A stretch of DNA of 64,000 nt from Aspergillus flavus (taxonomy: Eukaryota; Ascomycota; Eurotiomycetes; Eurotiales; Aspergillaceae): contig NC_092406.1 in the NCBI RefSeq assembly GCF_009017415.1, forward strand, positions 5,208,001 to 5,272,000. Direction: 5' to 3'. Below, one piece after another: positions 1 to 13,278 of the stretch (position 1 is its first letter; each line of letters starts with the position of its first letter). Both the position numbers and the translations under genes were made by a program. The notes below the pieces were generated by a model, which saw only the letters and a program-made list of their open reading frames with translations, ran no database searches and had not been told where the DNA came from.

Positions 1-2865
1 CCAATAATACGCAAACGAATTGATCTCATCTTGGTTAACCTCATGATGACAACAAGGCATCGACAGCTGAAGCGAAGTCTCTTTCCCAGCTCGTCGCATA
101 TCAGATCCAGCCCGTGTCCTTGTCGTGATTTGTTTGCCAGATATCTTTTCGTAGTAGCGGTGGGATCGGACGGTTTCCGTTTCCCCCAATCAATTTAAAA
201 TTTGCATGTCGACCGAGAGAGGTACAGAGAGCTCTCGCCTGTCAGGTGTCAGTGGCTCCACTTGCACACGGGCAATCACAAAACTGCATCGTTCGTTTAG
301 TTAGTTAGTAGTTAGTACTTTGGTTCCCGTCCGGCGTCCACTCCTTTTTTGCCCTCTTGGACTCTCGCGAATCACGGGATCTCCCAAATGAGTCAATTTG
401 GCCTTAAACCCTAAGCTGGACGTGGATCTCTCCACGAGAACGAGAAACAAGAACAAGACCAAAAAGCCATTCAATCCCGGTTTATTTTCTCATGATTTTA
501 ATTAGTTTACTTGGTTAGCAGGATTGCTTTCTCCCTTAATCCCGCATCGCAACACCCAACAGACCGGTTCTCCCCTTCAACAAGGCAACCTATTACACAC
601 AGCTCGACCCATCGTGGGGCCAGAACTGAGGTCAGTCCAGCAAGTACTCCGGACGTTATCTCTGATCTCACTGGAAGCTGAGCACAAACCCATCCCACAC
701 GCATGAAAATCCCCGTGCGAAAAAAGAAGAAGAAAAAAAAAGCAATGACTTCATCTGACCCGTGCAACCTCCACTTAGGTACCAGCTCTCCCCAAGACGG
801 CTAAAACGGCTCCGACGGAGACGCACACCCCAATTAACCGTTGTATTCATTGTTCGCCTTAACTTAAGACTCCATCGCTAAGACTAACCATAAACTTGGG
901 TCGACCCGGAATCCCAAACTATTGAACACCGCTTTTCCTTTGTCCTCCTGCCGTTACGCTCACTAAACCCAGCGCGGTCCGCGGTTAAGGGGGGAGGAAG
1001 GCGGTTGTTAAAAGAATGGGGTGGGTGAGTTTTAATCGTTAGGTTGGTTTGGTTATCCGGGGACTTCTTCCCCAGGGCTTTTCTTTTTTACCTCGTATTC
1101 TCAACCGGGATCCAATCGTAGTCTCGACTCCCGACCCTCGTTGGCACTTGACAGGGTCATCCACGGTGGACAATTCATCAAGCCGGCCTTAAAGTAACTT
1201 TGGTGCGTGTGTATGTGTGCTCCTTTCAACCGGCTATTTTCGTCCCTAGAGATTAAAAATTGACCGGTTACCGGATTTGGCCCTCTACCAGTATGGTAGA
1301 ACGCGTTAATCGTTGCGTTGCCAACGCGGCCCATGGAATTGAATGGGTAAGGCTTCCTCTTCCCACTCAGCCACCCGCGCGGCGGTTGGAGATGTCTAGG
1401 TTCCGTTGGAATGTCTTCATATAGGTTGCTCGGGGTATGTCTCGGAAGTTGTTGCGTTCCCTTTTTCTTGGGTAATTTTGTGATTATCGCTTTAAGTGGA
1501 CATCCCGTGTACTTCTCCTTTTGTTCGTTGGCCGCGTCGACAATTACGATCCTAAGAAATTCATGGAGAATAGGAAGGATAGAACTAACCCAATCGCGTA
1601 ACCTACCCGGAGTACCTACGCAGGTAACCATCGAACCCTCATTTCCGGCTCAACTCCCAGAAAATCACTCAAACTACGGAGTAGAGAACATACCATATAC
1701 GGAGACAATAGATACCACCCCATGACAAACATTAACCCCCCCCCCCCCCCCCCCCCCTAATAAACAAGAAACGAAATATCTGCACATAAGCACAATCCAT
1801 ACATTCTTACCTACATCCTACTAGTACTAGTAATATCAGTACATACATGGATGCATACATACATACCTATAGAACGGTTCCCAACGCCAACAATAGCCGT
1901 TAATATTAGAATACATCCAACACCAACAAAAATACGCTGGAACCCGATCCCTATAAACAAAGACCCGATCCAAGAAACTACATAGGAACGTCACCCTCGC
2001 TTAGACGTACCTTAATATCGATCTACCCGTCTATCTACAGTATCTATCTACCTCTCTATCCGTCAATTAATCTACAACAGTATAGTAAGATCTATCATAT
2101 TTCACTCCTCAAAGTTAAATAAATGATCCTCTATACCTATCCACCTCATCAAGGATTTAAATTGCCTACTCAGCTACACATGGAACAATCACACCCTACA
2201 CAACACCTAAACCCCCCCCCCACCCTAAGCCCGAACGACAGATCCAAGGAATCTAGGTACCTAATAAAACCAAGTCCAAAGATAATAAGCCCACTGCATT
2301 GTATCCCACATACCAAATAAACACCTTACTCAGCTCAGCTCAGCGCGTAAAGCCACCATACTACGATAACCCCTTCGATAAGCAAGTAATACGATACTTA
2401 TACCCCTGATCGCGATGCGATGGGGTCGAATTATATAAATAGATCTCACTCGGATCGGCCCTTTGGTTTCGTTGATCGCTGGAGCACGTGCTGGGTTGCT
2501 GTAAGGGGTAACTTTGGTCTTGGGTTCTTTGTTTCCCTTTTTGTTTATTTCTTTGTGGTTTCTTTACTGATTTTGGACTTTTTTTTGGTGGTGTTTCTTT
2601 ATTTCTATTTTGGTGGAGTGGAGTATAGGGGGTTTTTGGTATATTTGGTTCAGGAGTTGCTTGTGCAGTACTAGTAGGGTTGAGTAATTGATAGGGGTTA
2701 TCATCTTAGTACGGTGTTGGTTCTTGCTTGGATTGATCATTTTTCGTTACCTAGAAATAAAGACCCCCGCATATGCTTATACTATACGTACTACCTATAG
2801 TGTAACAAAACAAATTATCGCTAAGCGACATACAACAGTATGCCAGTGATGCCTCAGAACATTAA
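1..2865. other. Gene-poor interval with homopolymer
   Basis: No recognisable protein or RNA gene is seen here. The stretch holds a C22 tract, short TACA/CATA and CTCAG repeats near 1840-1866 and 2330-2345, and a T-rich segment near 2520-2640 that opens a spurious hydrophobic reading frame. The part nearest 2865 is the 3' flank of the Pff1-like gene. Overlapping open frames near 1.1-1.7 kb on both strands lack any recognisable domain. Confidence 0.6.
1736..1757. repeat. C22 homopolymer tract
   Basis: Twenty-two consecutive C residues, directly visible. It lies in an interval with no gene. Length in the real genome may differ because such tracts are prone to sequencing and replication slippage. 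Confidence 0.95.
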
Positions 2866-5733
2866 TCAATCATCATTGCCGATCTCAAATGCACGACGAC
2901 CCTCCACAAGCCCATCACTCCCTTTAGTCACGGCCGCCCACACCGGCAAAAACTGGATAGCCTCGTCCAATGCCGGAAGAACCCCCGGCTGGTTATGATC
3001 GCTCCACAGACAGACGACATTGCCTTTCAGAGCTCCCTCGTCCCAGTCCACATCCACTGTCCATTGGTTCTCCCAGGTGCGACTCCAGAGTCGAATCTCG
3101 TTGACGCCGGCCGCGTCATACGGGAAGCGCGGGTCATATGCAGACCCGGCAACGTGGAAGTTCTTCACTGGTGTGTCGAAGAGGATCCTGCATGCACGCG
3201 TGTTCAGTCCAGACACCTCGAACCGAGCTTGCGGCTTATCGGTGGACTTGGAGATATTGAAAGACACCCAGTCTTTCATCGGGTGGTCGCCCTCCACTGG
3301 CTGCGGAGCAATCCCTTCCCAGGAGCAGGACAGCAGGTTCCTCCTCTTAGTGTGCCACTCGCAGGAAACGGTTTGGCCGGCGGCGCTGGGCAGCTCCTGG
3401 GAGACATCTTTTACAAACGGAGAAAGTCCAGCAAAGGTAGCGCTGTTGACGCCAGTATCGAGGTCTACCTCTTGTACGTAGTAAAGTTTCAAGCGGTTGG
3501 AATCTGAGAAGGGGAAAGCCACAAGGTTGTAGATCAGGGTACCCAGGAAGACCGCCAACAGGAACAAGGGGACGTGGTAGGTATACCGGTGGATGAAAGG
3601 TAGAAGCGGCGTGAGCATAATCGTCGTGAATATGGCTATCGCAACGTAGGCGAAAAGCGGATGGCCCCCGTCCTGTCCTGTCTGGCTGATGGCACTGATC
3701 GTCAGGAGCGCAAGGGGTCCGACCATGATAAGGGTAATCGGAGCAGTGAGAAGAAGCTGCAAGCCCCACGTCCATTTGGGCAACGCGTAACTCCATGCCT
3801 GCTCGCGACCATAAACATTGGGATCGATCACCTCCTCTTCTGCCACCGCATGATTATCTCCACCCACTCGTACGTAGTTTGCGAACGTAGTCCGCTGTCC
3901 GCTGCCCAGCAGGGACGTTGACTCCGTCGGCTCTTCTTCCGCCTCCTCTCCGTCGTCCTCACCAGAAGTCGTACCCCGGCGGCTACCGTGACCACTGGCC
4001 CGCCCTGAAACTGACCTGAGCTGGTTCGCATACTCGGTTTTGGACGGCAGGGCAAAGAGCTCCAAGTAGGAGATCCACGTGGCTAAGAAAATACCGGCAT
4101 GGAAAAAGAAGATGAAATACCCTCCGGCCAGACCTCTTTGGTTTGCATACACAGTAGCAATCACCGCAGAAACCCAAGAGAGAACGTACATCCAGGTGAG
4201 TGTGTAGATACGATGAAAGGCCGACGGGCGGGCAAAGTCAGCCACACGGGAAACGAACCAAGCCAAAAAGACCCACGCAGCCACCATCATACTCCAAACC
4301 GCATAAGCACTGCTATGGATGATGTACGGATTAACCTTGGTGACCAAATACGCCAGGCCCACAGTGACGACGGTCGGGATTCCAAAGAGAAACGGAAAGC
4401 GGAAGAAGCCCCGAAGGCCCTGCAGGGGAACCACGTCGAGACGGTCTTCGGACTTAGCGGATGACCTGAACAGATACATCTTGTCCGCTTTCGTAAGGGC
4501 GATACTCGTAAAGAGCAACGTAAGGGGGCCGACGATAAGCAACGTCACCAGCAGTGCGAACAGCGTGTGGAGCTGGAAGAGCACAAAGGTGCTTCCGAAC
4601 AGGTCAAACCACACGGCCTGGGAGCCAGATCCGCTGGGAACGCCGCCATCGGTGTTCGGCGCACCGTCAAAACGATCGGTCGAGTCGGATACAAGTCCCT
4701 CAGTTGTAGCAACAGCCGCTGACAGCATATGCCAGACCGAGTCCTTGCTCGTATGCCGAGTATCATCCTGATTCGTGTGATACCTCGCTCTGGGCTCCAT
4801 GAATGCAACATCTAGACCACGCAAACCCATGTTCCCTTGAAAGATCACATAGTCCGTTTGACTAGCAATCAACCCGGTATCGAATCCATTGGCACTGAGC
4901 ACCGATCCAAAAGGATGCGGCGACCGCATATACGGGCCCGTGACCTCGAAGTCAGAGCTCCGGAACAGAGTCGCCCGTCCACCAGCTCCCGCGCCCTCCA
5001 GATTGAGGAAAGTATGAGGCAACTTCGAGATCGGGTGTTGACTATACACGCGCGCGCCATTCAGGAAATCTTCTTCACCATTGTTGAACAGCACTACGAG
5101 ACCTCGTCGCGGAGCATGTCCTGGTGTAGTGAAGTACTTGACGAGCTGAAGACAAGTAACAACGCCGACGCCATCATCGGTAGCCCCAAAACCGGTCGAG
5201 ACACTATCATAGTGCGAGTTCACAAGCACGCCTCCCCTACTCGTCGGTACTCCGTTGGGTGCTTCCCACCAATGCTCTGTGTCATCTTCCCACCCACGGA
5301 TGTAAACAATGACATTGGTCCCTTCGAAATAGACGCCGAGATCTGCATCCTTCAGGGTACCCCCATAAGTGGTCAGGTTCGAGTACACGTCATCAAAAAC
5401 AAAGACATCCGGCTTTTCCTCGTCAAGAGCTCGGTACTCCTGCTCCAAGGGCGTGGAATCCAGGATCTCGTTGATCCGCCTCAGTAGCCAAGAGTGGATG
5501 ACATCATTTCGGCGCGAATTGTATGGGTGGAAGCCGTTCGTTAGAACTTGAAGATCAGCCCAAGCTTCCGAGATGTTCAGGCCGCTAGGTGGGGAGCTGG
5601 GGGCTGAAGGTACAACATGATGCACGACCAGCAACGGAATCAGCAGCGCAAGATAAACGATCGCGGTGATAACAGTAACAGGCCAGCGAGTGAATGCCAG
5701 CGGGTTGGCCCGCGGCAATCGGAGTGAAGCCAT
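2866..5733 (-). CDS. pff1: Vacuolar membrane zinc protease, Pff1 type (M28)
   Basis: Single-exon gene encoding 955 residues, the usual length for fungal Pff1/FXNA-type vacuolar membrane proteases. A transmembrane segment at about 20-41 is followed by a lumenal M28 aminopeptidase-like domain. The di-zinc set is visible: H174 in SHYDS, D186 in TDDGVG, the pair E220-E221 in NNGEEDF, E246 in NLEGAG, and H319 in RYHTNQDD. Residues of about 380-800 form several hydrophobic segments, split by an acidic, Ser-rich hydrophilic loop near 595-640. The C-terminal third is a lumenal beta-rich region. By family knowledge the protein sits in the vacuolar membrane as a putative metallopeptidase; the physiological substrate is unknown. 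The ATG chosen is the first in frame and directly precedes the membrane anchor. Confidence 0.93.
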   Translation of the reverse strand: MASLRLPRANPLAFTRWPVTVITAIVYLALLIPLLVVHHVVPSAPSSPPSGLNISEAWADLQVLTNGFHPYNSRRNDVIHSWLLRRINEILDSTPLEQEYRALDEEKPDVFVFDDVYSNLTTYGGTLKDADLGVYFEGTNVIVYIRGWEDDTEHWWEAPNGVPTSRGGVLVNSHYDSVSTGFGATDDGVGVVTCLQLVKYFTTPGHAPRRGLVVLFNNGEEDFLNGARVYSQHPISKLPHTFLNLEGAGAGGRATLFRSSDFEVTGPYMRSPHPFGSVLSANGFDTGLIASQTDYVIFQGNMGLRGLDVAFMEPRARYHTNQDDTRHTSKDSVWHMLSAAVATTEGLVSDSTDRFDGAPNTDGGVPSGSGSQAVWFDLFGSTFVLFQLHTLFALLVTLLIVGPLTLLFTSIALTKADKMYLFRSSAKSEDRLDVVPLQGLRGFFRFPFLFGIPTVVTVGLAYLVTKVNPYIIHSSAYAVWSMMVAAWVFLAWFVSRVADFARPSAFHRIYTLTWMYVLSWVSAVIATVYANQRGLAGGYFIFFFHAGIFLATWISYLELFALPSKTEYANQLRSVSGRASGHGSRRGTTSGEDDGEEAEEEPTESTSLLGSGQRTTFANYVRVGGDNHAVAEEEVIDPNVYGREQAWSYALPKWTWGLQLLLTAPITLIMVGPLALLTISAISQTGQDGGHPLFAYVAIAIFTTIMLTPLLPFIHRYTYHVPLFLLAVFLGTLIYNLVAFPFSDSNRLKLYYVQEVDLDTGVNSATFAGLSPFVKDVSQELPSAAGQTVSCEWHTKRRNLLSCSWEGIAPQPVEGDHPMKDWVSFNISKSTDKPQARFEVSGLNTRACRILFDTPVKNFHVAGSAYDPRFPYDAAGVNEIRLWSRTWENQWTVDVDWDEGALKGNVVCLWSDHNQPGVLPALDEAIQFLPVWAAVTKGSDGLVEGRRAFEIGNDD

Positions 5734-6627
5734 TAGAGGTCGACCTCTTTTGAAAGGGTCCAGCCCAGGAGCGAGTGACGACTAAGACGCGAGCTTCCAG
5801 ACACTTGCGATGTGGAGAGAGAATTGGAGATCGCGCATCAAGGCGGAAGGGGAAGTGGGGGGGAACTCTAACGGAATGACATTTAATGCGCGGACACCAA
5901 ACACTTCCAATGATGTCAGCCGACCCAAGTAGCATTCCCAATAGGGTTAGCCTTATCCGTCTAAGTATAGATCCGAGGTCGCAGACCATCACATACTAGT
6001 AGTACGGAATACTACGTACCTTCAATTCAATCCTGATATCTTGCAACAGTGGGCGATCCAGGAGGAACGACTGGCACTCAGATCTTAAAGGAATCACATA
6101 TAAGTCTCACGCTAGAGGTATCGTACTCGCCAATCCTGCAAGGAAATCAAATACATGGCTTAAACTAGTCTTCTAATGTCTAACTAGAAATACAAATTGA
6201 TTTTGGAATGCTCCAACGCCATTGATGCAATATGTAGCTACAAATAGTGCCGAGTCCTGGACGCAATACGCCGTACTTAGATAAAATCTATACATCCCCA
6301 GCAGCAACCGTAGGAAGATGTATATATCCTGTTGCTAATGTCCCGTTTCCTCCACCAGGCCGGGTATGGGAGCGTAGCTACGTGGCAGCTTCATTCCAAT
6401 GCGACCGCATATATGCCTAGTCCCGGACAGATAAAAACAACCTAGAAGGTAGGCCCTGTACCGCTACCAATGCATGTCCCATATGATCAACTGCGATAGC
6501 CACTTCGTAAACGCAACGCTCGCACCGTGACCAGATTCGTCTGAAAACAACGCGGGATGGATAAAAACGCTGAGGCCAAATCAAAGAAAGAAGAACGAGA
6601 TACGCTCAAAGGTATAAGGCAGGGGTA
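5734..6627. other. Intergenic: pff1 promoter and grrA 3' flank
   Basis: About 0.9 kb between two minus-strand genes. The part just above 5733 must hold the Pff1 promoter and leader; the part just below 6628 is the grrA 3' UTR. No other gene or repeat is visible. Confidence 0.6.
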
Positions 6628-8501
6628 TCAACCTTGAGGATGTCCAATGTCAATATAGTCGTCATCATCGTCGTTAATTGCTGTCGCATGCATCAGGCCA
6701 GTCACTTGACCTTCATCCTCGTCTAGTTCTTCGTCATCGTCATACATGGTAGCCTCGTTCATTTCCCGGGCCGGAGGGACGGTTCGGTTCAGGTGGTCGC
6801 GGAGTTGCTTGACGCCGTCACCGCTGAATACGCAAAAAACTTGCCGCTGTTGATGCGTGAATTCCGGAGGCGCCTCGCGACAGAATTTGGTGAGCTCGTC
6901 CCGTAGAAATTCCTGCACCCCGGTCAGACTGAGGTGGGTGAGTCGAGGACAATTGTTGAGTAGAGCGTGGATTCCCTGTATCACATGTGAGACACTTGAA
7001 TCCTTGGCGAGGAGCATTGACCGATCGGAAGACTTACAGGCATGGTCAAATTAACACAATAGCTTAAATGAACTCTCTCCAGGCTACTAATGGATGAATG
7101 GGGCGAGGCCTTCGGCCGTGCTAGTGCCGAGATACTGCGATCGGTGATCAAGGTGCACTTGACCAGACCGATCCGCCGCAGTTTCGGCAACGTTGCCAAC
7201 TCCTGGACACTGCGGTCCGTCAGACGAACGCAACAGGCCAAATCAATGTATCTGATCCGGTTGCAGGACTTCACAAGCTGGATCACAGCCGCATCGGTGA
7301 TGTTCGAACAGTGGCCCAGGTGAACGTAATGCAAGTTCTTTCCTAACTTGCATATAGCCCATACCGCACGGTCGGTAATAAATCTACATTTCGCAAGCAC
7401 AAGATTTCGTAGGCGAGGAGCCGAACTAATTATGCGCTCTACAGCGTCGTCTCTGATGTTCTCACAGGCTGTCAGATCAAGAATACGGAGACTGTCCATG
7501 GAGAGTTGCTTTGGGAGTTCCAGGAATGCTAGATCGTTTATCTCTGTGCAATGTGCGAGCCGTAGTTCGCGGAGGTTGGAAAGGGTAGCCATGAGGGAAG
7601 TTACGGAACGATTAGTGACAGACTTGCAGTCGTGCAGGTCGATCTCAAGGATAGCCGGGCAGTTCCGAGCAAACGATGTGATCGCTCTGTCCGTAACTTG
7701 TATGACACCGTTAAGTTTCAACTAATCCATGTTAGCTTCAGTAATACAATTATTCCAAACAGCACTCACTCTTTTGATGTGTCGACAGTTCTCCGATACG
7801 ACAATTAACGAATCATCTGACACTTTGACACAGTTGGTGATGTTAAGCCCCTGAAGCCGAGGACAGTTCCTGGCCACTGTGTATAAAGTGTGATCCGTAA
7901 GAGAACGCAGATCCGAGACATCTAGGGCTTGCAAATGTCGATTGCCTTCCACTAGATCCGATACTCCCTTGTCTGTAAGTTTCGAGCAGTTGGTCAATGT
8001 CAACCGCTCGATCCGGTTACATTGTGCGAAGGGGACAACAGTGCCGTCGCTGACCTCCTCCATCAGCGCAGAAAGATTCAGCCTCTTGATCAAATCGGAG
8101 TACGAGAAGAAACTATCTTCTTTCCCAACTGTCGTCGTAATGCTCTTCATATTGACCCAGTTGCTACAAGACGGTCGGTGCCACAGTATTCCGACACAAT
8201 TAGCAGCCCATCCTCGACACACCAGCATGCAGCTCAACATATCGGCCGGCGAGCTGAGCTTGGCAAATATGGCGATCAGGAGTTCCGGGGGAAGACGTCC
8301 GATCGGCGGAAGCACATAATGCTCATTTTGTGCGTGTACGTCACGGGAGGTCGCAATGCCACCAACAGATGATTGCGAATCATTTGCCTGGGCTGTGAAG
8401 AAGTCGGTGTCATCATCAACGTTCCGGTCCGGGGATGTCGAGGATGACGACTCGGAAGGAGCTTCGCTCGAGAACCGAGCGGGTTGCCGTGAGCGGGGCA
8501 T
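6628..8501 (-). CDS. grrA: SCF ubiquitin ligase F-box/LRR protein GrrA
   Basis: Three exons (8501-7770, 7721-7038, 6975-6628) joined by two phase-0 introns give 587 residues. An N-terminal Ser/Asp-rich region is followed by an F-box at about 67-112 (core LPPELLIAIFAKL), then a long series of leucine-rich repeats of the Cys-containing type (for example LTLTNCSKLTDKGV, LDLTACENIRDDAV) to about residue 500. The tail is very acidic. This matches Grr1/GrrA, the substrate receptor of an SCF E3 ligase that binds phosphorylated targets; in A. nidulans GrrA is needed for meiosis and ascospore formation, and yeast Grr1 acts in glucose signalling and G1 cyclin turnover. The start is the first ATG of the frame; a GTG three codons upstream is not used as a start. 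Confidence 0.94.
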
Positions 8502-9890
8502 GAGGACCACCGAGGGATGCGATTCCAGCGTGTTTCAGATAGGTTGAAACGATCGGTTTGTGGGATATCTCACAAACTGATGGGAACGTGCGGCATGGAC
8601 TTCGTCTCTATAAGACCATGGAGGCGAAAGGACCTAGCAAGAGTTGGCGCAACTCTTGTTCAAGATCGCTCCTATGGCCGTTGATCGGAAAAGTGAACAG
8701 AAGAAGAGACGACTTTTCTTTTGATTTGGTCTATCTCCGAAAGCTGTGTCGAGAACGGTACAGTCGAACGGGCGAGCGAAGGCGCTTAAGAAGGGGCAAC
8801 GCGCGTCGGAAGTTGCCTGTGGCCGTTGCAGACTAGTGAAGGCAAGGGAGGGGTGAATAGAGGAAAGGCGGCGGCGGAGAGATGCGAGGGAGGTACAAAT
8901 GTTCCTGGTGACGGATGGTTGAGTGAGCACGGCTAGGAGACGCACTCCAAGCTATGATCGAAAGCGGTTTGGCTAGGGGACTCGTGGGGCGGAGATTATA
9001 TAGCCAGACAATCGGGCGGCTGTGAAGAAAGGGAAGGCGGCGTCTGCAGTTCAGCGGAAGGGAGGGGAAGTAAGCGAATCCGGTTCTGCTGGCGTTTCCG
9101 TGGGGTGTGGACTGTTTGATTATTTGTCAAAATGCCAGGCCTGGCAGACGACACTGGGAAACGAAGAATGTGAATAAAATACGGACGAGTCAGATGTCAG
9201 CAATGAGAGGGATTCCAAGTCGGTGATGGGGGGGTAGGATCTTCGCTTGATTGAGGGCAAAATTGGAAAAGACTCCCAATCGGTCGGGCAATGTTCGTCT
9301 CGTGCACCGATTGGTTACCGCTAACGCCGCCTGGACTTTGATCTTTACTAACCTTGAACCTAGTCTTTGGCAATTACCTTAGATAATGAGCAGTGAGTAG
9401 TTCAAAGTTGTTGTTTAAGGACCCTTGATCAAGGCAGACATACATATCTTAGTACTACTTCTCAATATTACCTGTCATCTCGCATTGCTTTCCCCTCCAT
9501 GGCGTGTCACCAGACACACGGATCTCTCCACCTGTTTAACAACTGTCCTCCAAATATAGTATACTGGCTACTAGTACTGAATATATATCATCATCTCATC
9601 TCAACCCTCTCGGTAGGCCACTGATCCCTCCACTTGGCAGTCTATTGAGTCCCGCCCCCTTTTTCAACCCAAATGAGTATTTGGTCAGGCAAGGTCGGGT
9701 CCAGTGCCCCCCTTCCAAGAATGGGACTTATTGGCATGGCGGTTGAACTATCGGCAAGACCGTAAAGTATATTGATTGGGAAACAACAGGGATAAATGTT
9801 AGCCTATGCTGGGCGCAACCCAATCTCAAAAATTCATGTATATTGTCTAGATTGTCTATGCACAGTTATTTTCATTCTAGAACACTTCGT
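8502..9890. other. Intergenic: grrA promoter, ligase 3' flank
   Basis: About 1.4 kb. The proximal part is the grrA 5' leader and promoter (minus strand); the distal part is the 3' flank of the AMP-binding enzyme gene. No ATG-initiated frame with a recognisable product occurs. Confidence 0.55.
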
Positions 9891-11869
9891 TCACGATCGG
9901 TTCGCTCCTTTAGCCCAGTCGCGGAGGATGTTCTTTCTCACTTTTCCGGTACTAGTCTTGGGCAGTTCCGCCACGACTTCGACCTCCCGAGGAATCATGA
10001 ACTTGCTGATATCACTGGTATTTCGCGCCCATTCGATCACCTCTGAACCGGTCAAGAATTTCCCTGGCTTCACCGTCACAAATGCCTTTGGTCGCTCTCC
10101 CCAATGGCTGTCGGGAACGGCTACGACTCCGGCCTCGAGGATGTCCGGGTGGGTGACCAGCATAGACTCCAGCGCTACGGATGAGATATTCTCTCCGCCT
10201 GCATCTCGCTTATTAGCAAGAGAAAATACCACGGTGTGCTATTCAAGTTCAGGACTTACCGCTGATAATGATGTCTTTCGCCCGGTCTTGGATCTGGATT
10301 GAGCCATCGGCATGCCACACAGCCAAGTCTCCGGAGTGGAGAACGCCACCCGCGAAGAGTTTCCGCGTAGCGTCGGGGTCTTTGTAGTAGCCCCGAGCAC
10401 AGATATTCCCAACGAAAACAATCTCACCTATCTCCTTACCATCCCGAGCAACATCAATAACAGTGCCCTCGGCAACATCCGTCTTAATAACTCGTACGGG
10501 TAGACTGGTCACAAAGCCATGTCCTTGCCTGGCCATCTTCTTATACCTTTCACTTGAGGGCAGGTTGTCCCATGCCGGCAGGTAATAGCCTTTCGTGATC
10601 GGCCCATATGTCTCTGTCATGCCGTATACATGCACAGGATGCAGGTTCAAGTTAGTCATCTGCTCGAAGAGATGAGGCGTCGGCGGACTCGCCGCGACTG
10701 TAACATGAACAGGCTCGGGCAACGGCTCTGCCTCCTTAGAATTGCAGAGTAGGGTATTCACCGTCGGAGCAGCATTAAAATGCGTGATGTGCTCCTGCTT
10801 CAATAGCTTCCAGATTTGCGGGTAGTCAATCTTCCGCAAGCAGTAATGGGTACCACGCACTGCCGTGACAGCCCAAGGGAACGTCCACCCTGAAAAAGAG
10901 TCAGCTGTAAATATTCATCACAAGATAATCCAAGCAATGAACACCAACCGCAAGCATGGAACATTGGCAAAGTCCACAGATACCGACACCGACCACGGTG
11001 CGAATTAAGCCCAGATTCAATCACATTGCCCATCGCAGCAAGATAGCAGCCACGATGGGTATACTCGACACCCTTCGGCCGAGCCGTCGTACCGCTGGTG
11101 TATGCAAGGGCGATAACGTCATCTTCAGAAGCAGCCTGGGCCTCGAGCCCAGGCCAACCTTTGGCCCCTGTATCCAAGTCATACGTCAAGCCTTCCAAAA
11201 CCACCTCATCAAAGGGACCGGACAATTCGCCTTCGGTAGCATCCGTATCCATATCAACAATAATAGGGATACTGGGCCTTGAAGCACGATAACTCTGCAG
11301 AAGCGACAGGAACTCCTGGTCAACAATAATAGCCTCAACATCAGAGTGCGTAAATATGTAAGCGATGTCGTCCTCCTTCAGCCGATAATTTACAGCTATT
11401 CAACTACCCATTAGCCAACACCCCAACAACCGTACGTCCTATCAAATAGGTAAAAAATATACAACGTACCAACATTCACCGCTCCGGCAGCTGCAATTCC
11501 AAAGATTGACTCCAAAAACGCAGGCGTATTAGGGCACAGAACACCGACTCTCTTGAACCCATGCTTCTTCAGATAATAGGCAAGACCCCTTGCACGATCC
11601 GCCGTCTCGGCATAAGTCCGTCTCAAAACTTGGTTATTCGCAGTAACGTGATGAATGGCCACAGCCTATCCCCTAACATTAGCACTCAACCACACACCCC
11701 TTGGAACCCCAACAGGAATCGAAAGAAAGCCAAGACAAACCTCGGGTTCAATAGCCGCCGCCCTGGGCAAGAAAGATGTCGGCGACAGCGTATGGAAATT
11801 AACCCGCTGCTCTGCACCAGGGACAAAATGACCCAAGAGTCCCGACAACCTCGATACCGCACCTGACAT
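9891..11869 (-). CDS. AMP-binding acyl-CoA synthetase-like ligase
   Basis: Five exons (11869-11741, 11665-11470, 11395-10949, 10889-10260, 10198-9891) give 569 residues; all junctions are GT-AG and keep frame. ANL-superfamily core motifs are present: the ATP-binding A3 loop YTSGTTARPKG near 207-217, YGMTE, the A7 motif HSGDLAVWHADG, the hinge RAKDIIISGGENIS, and the A10 lysine near 553 in TSTGKVRKN. The enzyme should activate a carboxylate with ATP to an acyl-adenylate and then a CoA thioester. The substrate cannot be read from sequence; medium- or long-chain fatty acids are the usual guess for this size class. There is no obvious SKL-type peroxisomal signal (C-terminus ANRS) and no carrier domain. 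An upstream in-frame GTG exists, but the first ATG is at 11869. Confidence 0.88.
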
Positions 11870-13278
11870 GATTCGATCCTCGGCAACAGATATAACGACT
11901 CTTGTAAGAACAAAAGGGGCTAATTTAGACCGATTCGTCACAGGATATGCAGGAAATATTCAATCAGAAACGAGTAATTATAGATAAAGCCGGAGAAAAC
12001 AAGAGTAAGTCGTCACAACCAGTCCCTGACCCCAAGTTGGAGAAAGCTGCGAAATGCGGGGAAATCGTGATTAGCTCCGAGTCGGACCGCGGAGGAGGCG
12101 GGAGGATCGATTCGATTCCCGCTGTTGTTTACCCTTCCTTCTCTCCGGAGGTTACCTTTTGTTATTCTTGGATTTAGGAAGGGTTGAAATTGTCTCGATG
12201 TGGTTAATTAGTGAAGACTTCAACTACGTTTTTGGTTATTATCTCGCTCCTTGCGTAATCCTTTCTTTCCGCCCTTGATTTGTTTTCCCTCATTCAGTGG
12301 TACACCATTTCTTAGTAGCGATTAGTAAGGTGTGCCAAGATGATTGGTCATTGGTTAGGTCCCATTACTTACGAAGGTTATCATTCAAGCGTTCGGATCA
12401 CATGTTGAACTGGTGGATTTTGCATCTTGATGCTAGTACTACTGCAATAAGATATTTACATGCTTATTATTAGAACCACGAGTATTCACGGGGATGGAAA
12501 GTAAAACAGACCTGTCTGTGTTCATGCATAACCATAAATCGAGAGATTAAACCCGCTGCAGACATATCACACATACGGCGCTTAGCAGCGGGTTAATATA
12601 TCAGTGTACGATACATTATATATATTATCTGTTAGAGAAATATGATCAGTTGACTAAATAGTGGCCACACGTGAAGAGACACCAATGGTGAAGGGACTTT
12701 AAGCGCATGGGTGTGTGATCACAAAGAAGTTTGACGCAGGGATAATCTCGTCACATTTGATCTACGTATCACCCGCTTATCACATTTGTGGGCGGCAACT
12801 GGACCTACAGATGGGGAGGGGGAGGACGGGGATGACCTGTAGTGTTGGGTAGCCGGGACTAGGATCGCATGGGCATGGAGAGTGATGATTGTCGAGAATG
12901 GTGATTATTCGGTCTCTGTATTAGGTAGGTATCGATGTTTACTGAATGGAGAATTTTGACAAGTAACTGGTCGTAGAGTCATTCTTAACTCGGAAAGAAA
13001 ATTCTTTGGATTAAACCGCCACGGCGCGAAATAGAGGTCGGCTATTTTGAACAACCTTCCATCCCAAGCGACTCCGTTATTTTTTATAATAAGAAATCGG
13101 TCTCTCCAGCCTCCATGTGCGTCACAACATGATCATTGTGGGATATTCATGATAAGGTAGGGACAGTGAGAACAAGGTCGATCGGTTCGCCGTCCAAACA
13201 ATCTCGCCGAAAGTAAACCGTTCGCGATCTCAACCCATCCCATCAAAGACACAAGCAACCAGCCGCGCAACGAGGTAT
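11870..13278. other. Intergenic: ligase promoter, uL13 3' flank
   Basis: About 1.4 kb between two minus-strand genes, holding the promoter of the AMP-binding enzyme and, near 13.1-13.28 kb, the uL13 3' UTR. A TTCGATTCCC match near 12110 resembles a Pol III B box, but no tRNA cloverleaf can be folded around it. Nothing else seen. Confidence 0.55.

Noticed and set aside
1101..1631. 176-codon minus-strand frame starting with ATG
   Set aside because: No recognisable domain, overlaps another open frame on the plus strand, lies in a gene-poor segment; likely chance.
4837..5487. 216-codon plus-strand frame
   Set aside because: Antisense shadow of the M28 protease domain of the Pff1-like gene, whose frame is clearly the real one.
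12090..12125. B-box-like TTCGATTCCC
   Set aside because: No matching A box or cloverleaf.
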